DNA of 64,000 bases from assembly GCF_008635795.1 (NCBI RefSeq), contig NZ_VWRQ01000005.1:124001-188000 (forward strand). Reading direction: 5' to 3'. Below the pieces are notes generated by a model. The model was not told the DNA's origin, did not search any database, and worked only from the letters and a program-made list of their open reading frames with translations. The stretch's first letter is position 1. Each line of letters opens with the position of its first letter. The position numbers were made by a program, and so were the translations under genes. Source of the stretch: Paenibacillus tepidiphilus. Lineage in GTDB: Bacteria > Bacillota > Bacilli > Paenibacillales > Paenibacillaceae. This document shows, one piece after another, positions 1-8,057 of the stretch.

Positions 1-61
1 TGAATCCCTTGTTGACACAAGCCCGTAAACCGTTGACATTCCATGATACCAGTTTGATCAA
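1..61 (-). CDS. exoA: Exodeoxyribonuclease III, N-terminal fragment
   Basis: Only the first 20 codons are inside the window; the gene continues past the left edge. Read on the minus strand from a TTG at 61, the peptide contains KLVSWNVNGLRACVNKGF, the typical amino terminus of ExoIII/AP endonucleases (Exo-endo-phosphatase family), where the Asn of WNVNG helps bind the metal. The family repairs abasic sites and trims 3' ends. A GGAG at 70-73 sits eight bases before the TTG, and the nearby ATG and GTG are out of frame. Identification rests on this short but characteristic stretch. Confidence 0.8.
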   Translation of the reverse strand, partial: MIKLVSWNVNGLRACVNKGF

Positions 62-295
62 AGCACATTCTCCTAACCCAAAACAGAATATACTCTAGTT
101 TATCATAGAATGCGCCGGATGAAATCCGGGAGCAGGCCTGTGGAACAAACTAACAAACCGGGCCAGTGAGCGGGCGGAACCGATGCTGCCTGCGGTAAAT
201 CTAGCAAATGTGTCAATCTCCTAAGGCATCTGGCAAAGCCAGCTACAGGGTGTCCGAATAAGATAATCTATCAAATGGCAAAGGAGGTCAACCCC

Positions 296-586
296 ATGGC
301 AGTCTTATTGCAACAGCAACCCTTTACGCTCGACCCGCTGTCCGGAAGCTCGTATTACGAGGATCTGGCCGGCGGCAGTGCCGCAGCGGTTACAGTCATC
401 AACAATTCGGCATTTCCGGTAATCTTATCCCTGCTGATCGCCGACAGAGGAATCGTTGAATACGTGATTCCTGCATTTCAAAGTCTTACACTGAAGGCTA
501 GCCCGTTATTGTATGCCGCGCTCTTTAATCCCAATGCAGCAAACCCTGTAACAGGCTATCTTACAGTCGCCACAGCAATTTACTAA
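296..586 (+). CDS. Small hypothetical protein (96 aa)
   Basis: I do not recognise a family. The ATG at 296 is chosen because AAGGAGGT lies at 281-288; the in-frame ATG at 275 has no ribosome binding site. The 96 residues contain no Cys and no signal peptide. The middle is rich in beta-branched and small residues (AAAVTVINNSAFPVILSLL) and the end is GYLTVATAIY, suggesting a compact beta-rich protein. It stands alone, followed by a strong terminator at 645-683. A spore-surface or structural role is conceivable from its composition but nothing proves it. Confidence 0.75.
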   Translation: MAVLLQQQPFTLDPLSGSSYYEDLAGGSAAAVTVINNSAFPVILSLLIADRGIVEYVIPAFQSLTLKASPLLYAALFNPNAANPVTGYLTVATAIY

Positions 587-644
587 GCATTACCCTTGAG
601 TGCTTGAGTATCCGCCCATACTCGCTCATTCCTCTCCTCTTCAG

Positions 645-683
645 CCTCCCCGCACGCTTAACGGCGTTTCGGGGAGGTTTTTG
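645..683 (+). terminator. Rho-independent terminator after the 96-aa gene
   Basis: CCTCCCCG at 645-652 pairs with CGGGGAGG at 670-677, followed by five T. It ends the small plus-strand gene; the same hairpin lies just beyond the end of the convergent citrate synthase gene, although that side lacks a T run. Confidence 0.8.
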
Positions 684-715
684 GCATGCGCGGAGAAGAT
701 TGCTGCCCGCCGTGA

Positions 716-1822
716 CTATACCTGCTCAAGCTCCGGCATCGGCCCCGTGTACACCGACTGCGGGCGGAAAATACGGTTGCCTGCCCCCTGCTCCTGGATA
801 TGCGCTGTCCATCCGACAATACGGCCCATCGTGAAAGTCGGGGTAAAGATGGCCGGATCGAGGTGCAGTGCGCGCAGTATCGCCGCAGCATAAAATTCAA
901 CATTCGTAAATAAGCGGCGTCCCGGCTTGTATTCTTCAAGCAGACGGATGGCCGTATGCTCCACATGGATGGCCAGGTCGAAGGATTCATCCTTGCCGAT
1001 CATTTCCTGGGTGGCAATTTGCAGCGCTTCGGCGCGGGGGTCCTTGGTCTTATAGATCCGGTGGCCGAAGCCCATGATCTTGCCCTTGTTGTCCAGCACA
1101 TTGCGGATCCACGGCTCGGCATTCTCCTTGCTGCCGATGCCTTCCAGCATCGAAATGACCTCGTACGGCGCTCCGCCGTGCAGCGGTCCCTTCATGGCGC
1201 CGATCGCCCCGGCGACCGCAGCGCACATATCCGATTCGGTAGAGAGCACGACCCGTGCGGCAAACGTCGAAGCATTCATGCCATGCTCCATGCAGAGGAT
1301 GAGATAAGCGCTTAGCGCCTGGACATGCGCCTCCTCCGGAACCTGCCCGTTCAGCATATACAGATAGTTGGCCGCATGGCCCAGCCCGGAGAGCGGCTCT
1401 ACCTCAGGCAGTCCGTTCAGCCTGCGGTAACGGTAGGCAATGATGGTCGGCAGCACAGCCGTCAGTCTTACGGCCTGCCGGACCGTAGGCGGCCAGGCGG
1501 TATGCTCCGGACTTCCCAGAGCCGCCACTGCGCTCTGGAGCACCAGCATCAGCGGCACTGAGGCCGGAATCAGGTCGATCATCTTTTTCAAATAGTCCGG
1601 CATCGCCCGCTGTGCAGCCATCTCCTGCACCAAAGTCTGCAATTCATCCCGTTCAGGCAGTCTGCCATTCCAGAGCAAATAGGCCACTTCTTCATAACTT
1701 TTGCTGACGGCCAGCTCTTTGGCCCAATATCCCCGGTACACCAGATACCCCTTCTCGCCGTCCACGAGGCCGATATCCGTTTCGCCGGCTACAACGCCTT
1801 CCAATCCGGTTACTTTCACCAT
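716..1822 (-). CDS. citA: Citrate synthase, CitA type
   Basis: Condenses oxaloacetate with acetyl-CoA to citrate in the cytoplasm. The sequence shows the citrate synthase core: MEHGMNAST (His about 180), KGPLHGGAP, GFGHRIYKTKDPRA (His about 254) and the C-terminal RIFRPQSVYTGP. The third catalytic position, usually Asp in NVDFY, is Glu here (TNVEFYAAAIL, about residue 309), which from memory is also how B. subtilis CitA reads. The start at 1822 (MVKVTG) is preferred because AAAGGA lies nine bases upstream; an in-frame ATG four codons earlier touches that site. Monocistronic; an XRE-type regulator lies upstream on the same strand, where B. subtilis has a divergent LysR gene. A methylcitrate synthase activity cannot be excluded. 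Confidence 0.93.
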   Translation of the reverse strand: MVKVTGLEGVVAGETDIGLVDGEKGYLVYRGYWAKELAVSKSYEEVAYLLWNGRLPERDELQTLVQEMAAQRAMPDYLKKMIDLIPASVPLMLVLQSAVAALGSPEHTAWPPTVRQAVRLTAVLPTIIAYRYRRLNGLPEVEPLSGLGHAANYLYMLNGQVPEEAHVQALSAYLILCMEHGMNASTFAARVVLSTESDMCAAVAGAIGAMKGPLHGGAPYEVISMLEGIGSKENAEPWIRNVLDNKGKIMGFGHRIYKTKDPRAEALQIATQEMIGKDESFDLAIHVEHTAIRLLEEYKPGRRLFTNVEFYAAAILRALHLDPAIFTPTFTMGRIVGWTAHIQEQGAGNRIFRPQSVYTGPMPELEQV

Positions 1823-1908
1823 ATATACGTACATCCTTTCCGTCTCATGTAAGGATTAATCACCTTAATAGGAGTATATACGCGAAATGTAATATTGCAT
1901 ATTTATAG

Positions 1909-1930
1909 TTTTTTATGAATTCATAAAAAA
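1909..1930. promoter_or_regulatory. Perfect 22-bp AT-rich palindrome upstream of citA
   Basis: Six T, then ATGAATTCAT, then six A form a perfect inverted repeat about 90 bp before the citA start and 17 bp after the stop of the upstream regulator gene. It could be an operator or a weak bidirectional terminator; the sequence alone does not decide. Confidence 0.35.
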
Positions 1931-1946
1931 AATTGATCGACAGCTT

Positions 1947-2792
1947 TCATGCCTGTTGCTCCATTAACCGGCGTAATTTCCCCTCCGTGTTGGAATCCCC
2001 GGCCGGTGTGTATATACTGCATCTTAAATCCGCTCCGCCATGCACCTGCAGCGAAGTGAGATGAAAGAGCATTTTGCCGGCTTTGGCATGGCGGAATTCC
2101 AGTACGACATCCGGCGCAGAGCTGACCCTGCTCTCTTCCCACAGCCGGCTAAAATCCGGATGCTCTTCCTTCATCGACGCTATGAACCCGTCATACCAGC
2201 TATCATCGACGTATTGCCCGTAATAGGCGCGGAAGATCGCCAGATATCCCCGGACGAACTGCTCCCAGTTGACGGCCAGACGTTTGAATTCCTGCCGTAC
2301 AAACAAGAGCCGGATCATATTGCGGTCTTCACGGGCCAGCCGGGCAAAATCAAGGAACACATGGGCCGCCGCTTCATTCCAGCCCACGATCGCGCACCGG
2401 CGGTCCGAAATAATCGTGGGGCAGGTGGTCAGCTCGCGCAGAATTTTTTGCAGTGCCGGACTCACTTCCGGCTCTTCTTCCAGAATATACGGCTGATGTC
2501 CGGTTCCGTTATCCAGGGCAAGGGCAAACAGATAACTGCGCTCGTCCTTGGTCAGCATCAGCGCCCCCGCAATACATTCCAGGACCGATGGCGACACTTT
2601 GATATCTCTTCCTTGCTCCAGCCACGTGTACCAGGTGCTGCTGACACCGGCAAGCTGGGCCACCTCTTCTCTTCGCAGGCCGGGCGTCCGTCTGCGGTTA
2701 CCCTCCGGCAGTCCGGCGGCGGCGGGGGATATGGCCGCCCGGCGCGCTTTCAGAAATTCCGACAATGCTTGCAGTCTGGTCTGATTGGACAC
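1947..2792 (-). CDS. XRE-family regulator with MmyB-like ligand domain
   Basis: Predicted DNA-binding repressor or activator. The N-terminal third carries the helix-turn-helix signature of this family, RRRTPGLRREEVAQLAGVSS followed by TWYTWLEQGRDIKVS. The rest matches the MmyB-like ligand-binding domain, with VGWNEAAAHVFLDF, RNMIRLLF and the closing SIYTPAGDSNTEGKLRRL. The GTG at 2792 is chosen because CGGAGGAGC lies directly upstream; longer in-frame starts up to 2846 lack such a site. About 280 residues, normal for the family. It precedes citA on the same strand and is not far from the divergent fabF. What it controls is unknown. Confidence 0.88.
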   Translation of the reverse strand: MSNQTRLQALSEFLKARRAAISPAAAGLPEGNRRRTPGLRREEVAQLAGVSSTWYTWLEQGRDIKVSPSVLECIAGALMLTKDERSYLFALALDNGTGHQPYILEEEPEVSPALQKILRELTTCPTIISDRRCAIVGWNEAAAHVFLDFARLAREDRNMIRLLFVRQEFKRLAVNWEQFVRGYLAIFRAYYGQYVDDSWYDGFIASMKEEHPDFSRLWEESRVSSAPDVVLEFRHAKAGKMLFHLTSLQVHGGADLRCSIYTPAGDSNTEGKLRRLMEQQA

Positions 2793-2994
2793 TCTGCTCC
2801 TCCGTTCCGGTAACAAACTGTATTTAGACATACAAACTTTATTCAAGGATAGTAGTTATTATACTAGGATAAACTCCAACTTGTAATAGGATAACCGAAA
2901 TGGAACAATACATATATTCCCGGATGGGACGGATGGAGAATGAACAATGTAAGCAGGATTTTCTGCGGAAGTAAATAAAGGAGGAACATAGAAT

Positions 2995-4233
2995 ATGGAA
3001 CGTGTAGTTATTACGGGTATGGGAGTCATTTCACCGCTTGGAAATACCGTGAACGAATTCTGGAGCCGGCTTGCCGCAGGCGAATCCGGCATTGGGCCGA
3101 TCACTGCATTTGACACGGCAAATTACAAAGCGAAGATCGCCGGACTTGTGCGCGGGTTCGATGCCGAGGCCCGCTTCGGCCGCAAGGAGGCGCGGCGGAT
3201 GGACCTGTATTGCCAGTACGCGCTCGCCGCCGCAGAAGAAGCCTGGGAGCAGTCCGGGCTTGGGATGCAGCCGCCGGATGGCGAGAGGTTTGGCGTCTAC
3301 ATCGGCTCAGGGGTAGGCGGAATCCACACGCTGCTGGAGCAGGCGGAAGTGCTGCGGACGCGCGGCCCTGAACGGGTCAGCCCTACGCTGATTCCGATGA
3401 TGATCGGCAATATGGCTTCGGCGATGATCAGCATGCGGTTCGGCGCGCATGGTCCTTCTATGTCGCCCGTGACTGCTTGCTCCATCGGCAATACCGCCAT
3501 CGGTGAAGCTTACCGGCTGATCCGCTTCGGCATCGCCGATTGCATGATCGCCGGCGGCGCCGAGGCGGCGGTCACCCCGATCTCGCTGGCCAGCTTCGGC
3601 AATGCGGGTTCGCTCTCGACCCGGAATGCCGAACCGCATAAGGCCAGCAGGCCCTTCGACGGCGCTCGCGACGGCTTCGTCATCGCCGAAGGCGGTGCCG
3701 TGCTGATCCTGGAGTCGCTCTCCCACGCGCTGCGCAGAGACGCGAGAATATACGGCGAGGTGCTGGGCTATGGCGCCAGCTCCGATGCCTATCATATGGT
3801 GGCAACCCATCCGGAGGGACTGGGTGCGTATCAGGCGATGTCGGCAGCCTTGAAGGAGGCTGCCATCCAACCGGGCGAAGTGGACCTCATCAGCGCCCAT
3901 GCCACCTCCACCCTGCTGGGGGATCGTTCGGAGACACTGGCCATCCAGCGGATGTTCGGTGAGGACGCCAGCCGCATACCAGTGACGGCCAATAAATCGA
4001 TGACCGGCCATACACTGGGCGCCGCCGGCGGTCTGGAAGCTATCGCCTTGCTCAAAAGTCTGCTCGAAGGCCTGATTCCGCCAACCCTTAACCAGGAGTC
4101 TCCCGATGAACTCTGTGATCTGGATGTTGTGCCGAATGTCGCCCGCAGGGCGGAGCTCCGCACAGGCATCTCCAACTCCTTCGGCTTCGGCGGGCACAAT
4201 GCCGTTATTGTACTGCGCAATTATGAGCCGTAA
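2995..4233 (+). CDS. fabF: Beta-ketoacyl-ACP synthase II (KAS II)
   Basis: Elongates acyl-ACP with malonyl-ACP in type II fatty acid synthesis. All catalytic residues are present: Cys162 in VTACSIGNTAIG, His302 in SAHATST and His339 in KSMTGHTLGAAGG, and the length of 412 is normal. The start is secured by AAAGGAGG just upstream. Housekeeping fabF normally sits with fabH, fabD or acpP; this copy stands alone, and the active-site loop reads ACSIGNTAIG where most FabF have ACATGTNAIG. It may be a second KAS II for lipid adaptation or a specialised product. Confidence 0.88.
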   Translation: MERVVITGMGVISPLGNTVNEFWSRLAAGESGIGPITAFDTANYKAKIAGLVRGFDAEARFGRKEARRMDLYCQYALAAAEEAWEQSGLGMQPPDGERFGVYIGSGVGGIHTLLEQAEVLRTRGPERVSPTLIPMMIGNMASAMISMRFGAHGPSMSPVTACSIGNTAIGEAYRLIRFGIADCMIAGGAEAAVTPISLASFGNAGSLSTRNAEPHKASRPFDGARDGFVIAEGGAVLILESLSHALRRDARIYGEVLGYGASSDAYHMVATHPEGLGAYQAMSAALKEAAIQPGEVDLISAHATSTLLGDRSETLAIQRMFGEDASRIPVTANKSMTGHTLGAAGGLEAIALLKSLLEGLIPPTLNQESPDELCDLDVVPNVARRAELRTGISNSFGFGGHNAVIVLRNYEP

Positions 4234-4605
4234 GCCGTAACAGCTGCAACCGAATAACTGACGGCGTATATTCAATCTCCGTCAGGAAGATTAATCCGAA
4301 AAACGCATAATTGTGTTCCGTACAACTAAAACATGCGGATGATCCGTCTTCCTCTGTATAGTTGCATTTCGTACATCTATAACGGGCGTTTGCTCTCACT
4401 CGTCAACTTTTTTTCAGATTTAGTTGCAGGAAGTGCAGCTATCTCCTGCATTCAGAAGAAATTGCCGGAGATAATTGTACAGAATACAATTATCTCCCGA
4501 CGCAGGATGAAATGACAAAGAAATCGCCCCCGGCAAAGGTCAGCGGTATACTTCCACTTGACCAAAAGGGGCGATTTCTTTATTTGTTCTTACAGCCGGG
4601 CCGGG
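4234..4605. repeat. Intergenic region with four copies of a short palindromic repeat
   Basis: No gene is seen between the convergent fabF and arabinanase genes. Imperfect palindromes of the form TAGTTGYA-N5-TRCAACTA lie at 4308-4328, 4357-4380, 4421-4441 and 4467-4497. The last is a perfect 13-bp-arm hairpin with a 5-base loop. The copy at 4357-4380 is identical over 24 bases to the reverse complement of 28941-28964. Confidence 0.7.
4517..4581. terminator. Bidirectional terminator between fabF and the GH43 gene
   Basis: AAAGAAATCGCCCC at 4517-4530 pairs with GGGGCGATTTCTTT at 4568-4581; an inner GGTCA/TGACC stem extends the hairpin. The flanking A and T runs serve both strands. Confidence 0.85.
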
Positions 4606-6045
4606 TTATTCGCCTGTGCTCTTAGGCGACTCATGACTGGCCCATACGGCGATACCCTCCTGTGAAATGGCGCTGAAGGTCATCACCTCACTGCCGGTCG
4701 CTTCATTCCATTGCGAGAGAAAGACGCCGCTGTATGCAGTACCGTTGATCATCAATTCCGCCTTATGCTCTCCCTTCAATGTCCAGGTTCCGCTTACCGC
4801 CCCGGTAATTTGTCCGTCCGCCGTCAATTCGATCAGCTGGGATTTGACGATATCCGCCGTAATATCTTTACCGTGATTGATATATTTATAAGTTCCGGTG
4901 AGCTGTTCCTGCTTGTAGGCGCCAATCTTCTCTCCGCTGTAGCGGTGCGGTGCCACCACCGGCCAGCCTTCCTCGTTCATGAACATCTGGTGCACCCGGA
5001 CCTCATGCGCTTCTCCCCCGTTCGGGAAACGGGTATGGAACAGCAGATAATATTGTCCGCTCTTCTCGTCGAAATAAGCCGAGTTATGCCCCGGGGACAC
5101 GTAACCGGAGCCAAGAACCGTCGACTCCTTGTCCGTGCTGTTAAAGACAAAATTACCCATTAGCTTGACCCCGTATGGCGCATAGGCCGGGTCATCGAAC
5201 AATACGCCCTCCGTGCCCTTGGCGTCCAGCATCGGCTTGCCTTCCGAATCCTCGAAAGGACCGTCAGGATTCTTCGACCGGGCCACCCGGATATTGTAAC
5301 CGCCGTGAGAGTCCAGACCCCCGTAGGAGAGAAAGAGGTAGTAGTAATCAGTTTCAGGACTGTATAGCATGTAAGGCCCTTCGATCCGGGCGTGATTCGC
5401 ACCCAGCAGCTTCTTTCCGTAACCCTGATCCGGCAGCGGGAAACCGGTGGCCGGGTCCATCTCCATAATAAAGATGCCGCCCGAGTACGAGCCGTAAACC
5501 ATCCACAGCTTACCGTCCTCATCAAAGAACACGTCAGGGTCTACCACGTTGGGCTTCTGCGTCGCATCATAAATCTCGCCGTCAGTACCGATACCGGCCA
5601 TGCCCGATTTCAGGAAGATTCCCTGATCCTTGTACGGGCCTTCGATCTTGTCCGCCACTGCAATGCCCATGGCCGACAGCGGGGAGTCCCCTTTGCAGGC
5701 ATTGTAGTACATGTAAAACTTGCCGTCCTCCAGCTGGATCACATCGGGCGCCCACAGCGTATTCGTCTGCGCCCAATTAAAGGTTGCACTCAATTCCTCC
5801 GTCACATTCGGAATCAGCTTATTCCCGTCGGCGACCTCGCTGGAGATTTGTGTCCAGGACATCAGGTCCTTGGATTTGGCCGAGGCCAGGTGCGAACCGA
5901 ACACATAATACGTATTCTTCACCTTGATTACGGAAGGATCATGGACCGATACATTGTCATACTGCGGCTCTCCGCCGCTCCCCGCTCCGCTGCAGGCCGT
6001 TAATAACACCAGGGATACCAATGTGGTGACTGCGCTCTTCTTCAT
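4606..6045 (-). CDS. GH43 endo-1,5-alpha-L-arabinanase, lipoprotein
   Basis: Predicted extracellular, membrane-anchored enzyme hydrolysing arabinan. A lipobox LLTAC follows a short hydrophobic signal, giving a lipidated Cys near residue 18. The five-bladed propeller catalytic residues of GH43 can be placed: Asp in SVHDPSVIK, Asp in PNVVDPDVFF and Glu in HARIEGPYM. The C-terminal 120 residues (from about GTYKYINHG) form the beta-rich domain seen in Abn2/YxiA-like arabinanases, and the length of 479 fits that group. Single gene with its own upstream AT-rich region and a shared terminator. No arabinose transport or metabolism genes are adjacent. Related xylosidase or arabinofuranosidase activity is possible. 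Confidence 0.88.
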   Translation of the reverse strand: MKKSAVTTLVSLVLLTACSGAGSGGEPQYDNVSVHDPSVIKVKNTYYVFGSHLASAKSKDLMSWTQISSEVADGNKLIPNVTEELSATFNWAQTNTLWAPDVIQLEDGKFYMYYNACKGDSPLSAMGIAVADKIEGPYKDQGIFLKSGMAGIGTDGEIYDATQKPNVVDPDVFFDEDGKLWMVYGSYSGGIFIMEMDPATGFPLPDQGYGKKLLGANHARIEGPYMLYSPETDYYYLFLSYGGLDSHGGYNIRVARSKNPDGPFEDSEGKPMLDAKGTEGVLFDDPAYAPYGVKLMGNFVFNSTDKESTVLGSGYVSPGHNSAYFDEKSGQYYLLFHTRFPNGGEAHEVRVHQMFMNEEGWPVVAPHRYSGEKIGAYKQEQLTGTYKYINHGKDITADIVKSQLIELTADGQITGAVSGTWTLKGEHKAELMINGTAYSGVFLSQWNEATGSEVMTFSAISQEGIAVWASHESPKSTGE

Positions 6046-6238
6046 CGTTCTACCTCCTATGTATACCCTTTCATTTTGCGGCGGACAGGCGGTAAAGTCA
6101 ATACTTTTATTTAATTATATTAATACTAGTTTAAGTATATGTGAAATAAAACATTCAGCAGCGCTTACATTTACAGTTTGCCGCCTGCTTGTGTATGATT
6201 GCAGCTTGCCATTACCTGCGGCTCCTTATACAAGGATT

Positions 6239-6274
6239 CAAAAAAGCGCCAAGCCGCATGCACGGCCTGACGCT
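6239..6274 (-). terminator. Terminator after the OppD-like gene
   Basis: On the minus strand AGCGTCAGGCCG, a short TGCA loop and CGGCTTGGCGCT form a hairpin followed by a T run. It lies about 30 bases past the stop codon of the ATPase gene. Confidence 0.75.
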
Positions 6275-6305
6275 AATAGATACAGTATGATGTTAATCCG
6301 TCCGA

Positions 6306-7376
6306 TTAATACGCGCCGCTATTCCCAAGGAGCACTGGCTCCGGATAAGCGTTCGGCAGTACGCGGCGGACCTTCTTCACAACCTCCGGCGGCTCAACCT
6401 GCGGAGCCATCGGATGCATCAGCCAGGACTTGACTAAATGCGAATCGGATACCTTGTACATCGGAGGTTCCTTCTCCATGTCGATAGCCATGGCATAAGT
6501 GCTGCGCAGTGCGAAGGCATCGCCCTTCGGCGGCTTGATCAGATCCGGAGGCGTTCCCGGAATCGCAGTCAGCTTGCTGCCTTTGCTCTCCAGGCTTGGC
6601 ATGGATGCCAGAAGGCCCCAAGTGTAAGGATGTCTCGGATCATAGAAAATCTCCTGCGCTGTTCCCATCTCCACAATTTGACCGGCATACATTACCGCTA
6701 CGCGGTCAGCCATGCGGGCAACTACGCCCAGGTCATGCGTGATGAAGATAATAGCCGTACCGATCTTCTTCTGCAGATCCTTCATCAGATCAAGGATTTG
6801 CGCCTGGATCGTTACGTCAAGCGCGGTTGTCGGTTCATCGGCAATCAGCAGCTTCGGATTCGCTGCAAGCGCCATAGCGATGACGACACGTTGGCGCATC
6901 CCGCCGCTGAATTCATGCGGATACTGCTGGAAACGCTTCTCCGGCGAAGGAATGCCGACCAGGCCGAGCAATTCGATGGCCCGCTTGTATGCGGCTTCCT
7001 TGGAGATCTTCTCATGCTTGAACAATACTTCGGTAATTTGCTTACCGACCTTCATCATCGGATTCAGGGAGGTCATCGGATCCTGGAAGATCATGCCGAT
7101 TTCCTTGCCGCGGATCTTCTGCATCTGCTTCTCGGACTTGCCGATAAGGTCCTGGCCCTCGAACAGAATCTGTCCGCGCTTGTACATGCCCTGCGGCTGC
7201 GGAATCAGCTTCATTACAGCTTGCGAGGTTACGCTCTTACCGGAACCGGATTCGCCTACAATCGCGAGTGTTTCCCCTTTATTGACATGGAAGTTGACGC
7301 CGCGGATGGCTTGTACCTCTCCGCCGCGTGTTTTGAATGAGATTGCTAAGTCTTTTACCTCTAAAAGGCGCTCCAT
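6306..7376 (-). CDS. Oligopeptide ABC transporter ATPase, OppD type
   Basis: ATP-hydrolysing subunit of an oligopeptide/dipeptide importer. Visible are Walker A GESGSGKS, Q-loop IFQDPMTSLNP, signature FSGGMRQR, Walker B LLIADEPTTALD and the switch His in FITHDLGVV, then the OppD C-terminal extension (PGTPPDL...PKGDAFALRS). The extension lacks the Cys cluster seen in many OppD and instead reads like the Bacillus form (KEPPMYKVSDSHLVKSWLMHP). The ATG at 7376 follows a GAGGGTGG; a longer start at 7403 has no clear site. No OppA, B, C or F gene is adjacent and a terminator follows, so this is an orphan ATPase that must work with permeases encoded elsewhere. Confidence 0.9.
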   Translation of the reverse strand: MERLLEVKDLAISFKTRGGEVQAIRGVNFHVNKGETLAIVGESGSGKSVTSQAVMKLIPQPQGMYKRGQILFEGQDLIGKSEKQMQKIRGKEIGMIFQDPMTSLNPMMKVGKQITEVLFKHEKISKEAAYKRAIELLGLVGIPSPEKRFQQYPHEFSGGMRQRVVIAMALAANPKLLIADEPTTALDVTIQAQILDLMKDLQKKIGTAIIFITHDLGVVARMADRVAVMYAGQIVEMGTAQEIFYDPRHPYTWGLLASMPSLESKGSKLTAIPGTPPDLIKPPKGDAFALRSTYAMAIDMEKEPPMYKVSDSHLVKSWLMHPMAPQVEPPEVVKKVRRVLPNAYPEPVLLGNSGAY

Positions 7377-7475
7377 TCTGCCACCCTCTCTGTTCCTTTT
7401 CAAATTATGACAACGGTTCTCAGTCTATAGATAGAGAGCAATAAGTAATATTTTATCTAGATTACTGCCTGTCCG

Positions 7476-8057
7476 TCAAGGCTTTTCTGAAAACAAAGCT
7501 GACATGGCGGAATCTTTTTCAGACAGGTGACGGCGCTTTCGGCTCCGGAGCAGCAGCAGGACGGCCGGGGGCACCAGTACAAGCAGCAGAAGCAGCGCCA
7601 GTCCGATGTCCTTACCGTCCACAATACCGTCAAGCAGCAGGCGGTAAAAAGCATATAACGAATAAGGCAAGGCGATCAGCACCGCTGTAATCACACCGGG
7701 TGTATACAACCGCAATAGTATACTTTGTCCCAAATGAGTAAATACATGCAGCAGGAACAGCGCCAGGACACTCAGAAACAGCAGATAGAAGGAAAAGAAC
7801 ACGGCCAGCACAGTAACCGATACGATCAGCATATACACAAATAGAACATCCATAGCAAAATTGCGTGTGGTCATCTGCAGCGTGCCTAGGTATTGGTTCC
7901 TCAGCTTCTCCGGCAGCCTGTCGGCCGTTTCCCCGGAATGCTTGTTCCCCCAGCTTTCTATAGTAAGTATCTCTTCGAAGTCGTGAAACATGAAGCATAC
8001 GGGCAGCAGCCAGAACAGGCTAATCAGGTCAACATGTGCATTCAGCATGCTCAGCAC
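7476..8057 (-). CDS. HXXEE domain membrane protein
   Basis: Predicted polytopic membrane protein of unknown function. The family motif His-x-x-Glu-Glu is visible as MFHDFEEIL in the first helix, and a second conserved His pair lies in FLLHVFTHLGQS. About five hydrophobic segments follow, ending in a basic tail RSRKRRH. A GTG at 8057 is preferred, eight bases after GGAGG; the ATG at 8048 is the alternative. It overlaps the stop of the upstream phosphotransferase gene by a few bases, so the two are probably translationally coupled. Confidence 0.75.
   Translation of the reverse strand: MLSMLNAHVDLISLFWLLPVCFMFHDFEEILTIESWGNKHSGETADRLPEKLRNQYLGTLQMTTRNFAMDVLFVYMLIVSVTVLAVFFSFYLLFLSVLALFLLHVFTHLGQSILLRLYTPGVITAVLIALPYSLYAFYRLLLDGIVDGKDIGLALLLLLVLVPPAVLLLLRSRKRRHLSEKDSAMSALFSEKP

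Noticed and set aside
658..990. Frames overlapping the end of citA
   Set aside because: They are shadows of the citrate synthase gene and lack ribosome binding sites.
716..1822. Catalytic Asp-to-Glu change in citrate synthase as a defect
   Set aside because: As I recall it, B. subtilis CitA has the same NVEFY motif, so it appears to be a subfamily trait rather than an inactivating change.
3307..4275. Antisense frame of 322 codons opposite fabF
   Set aside because: A shadow of high-G+C codon use; no start site, no domain.
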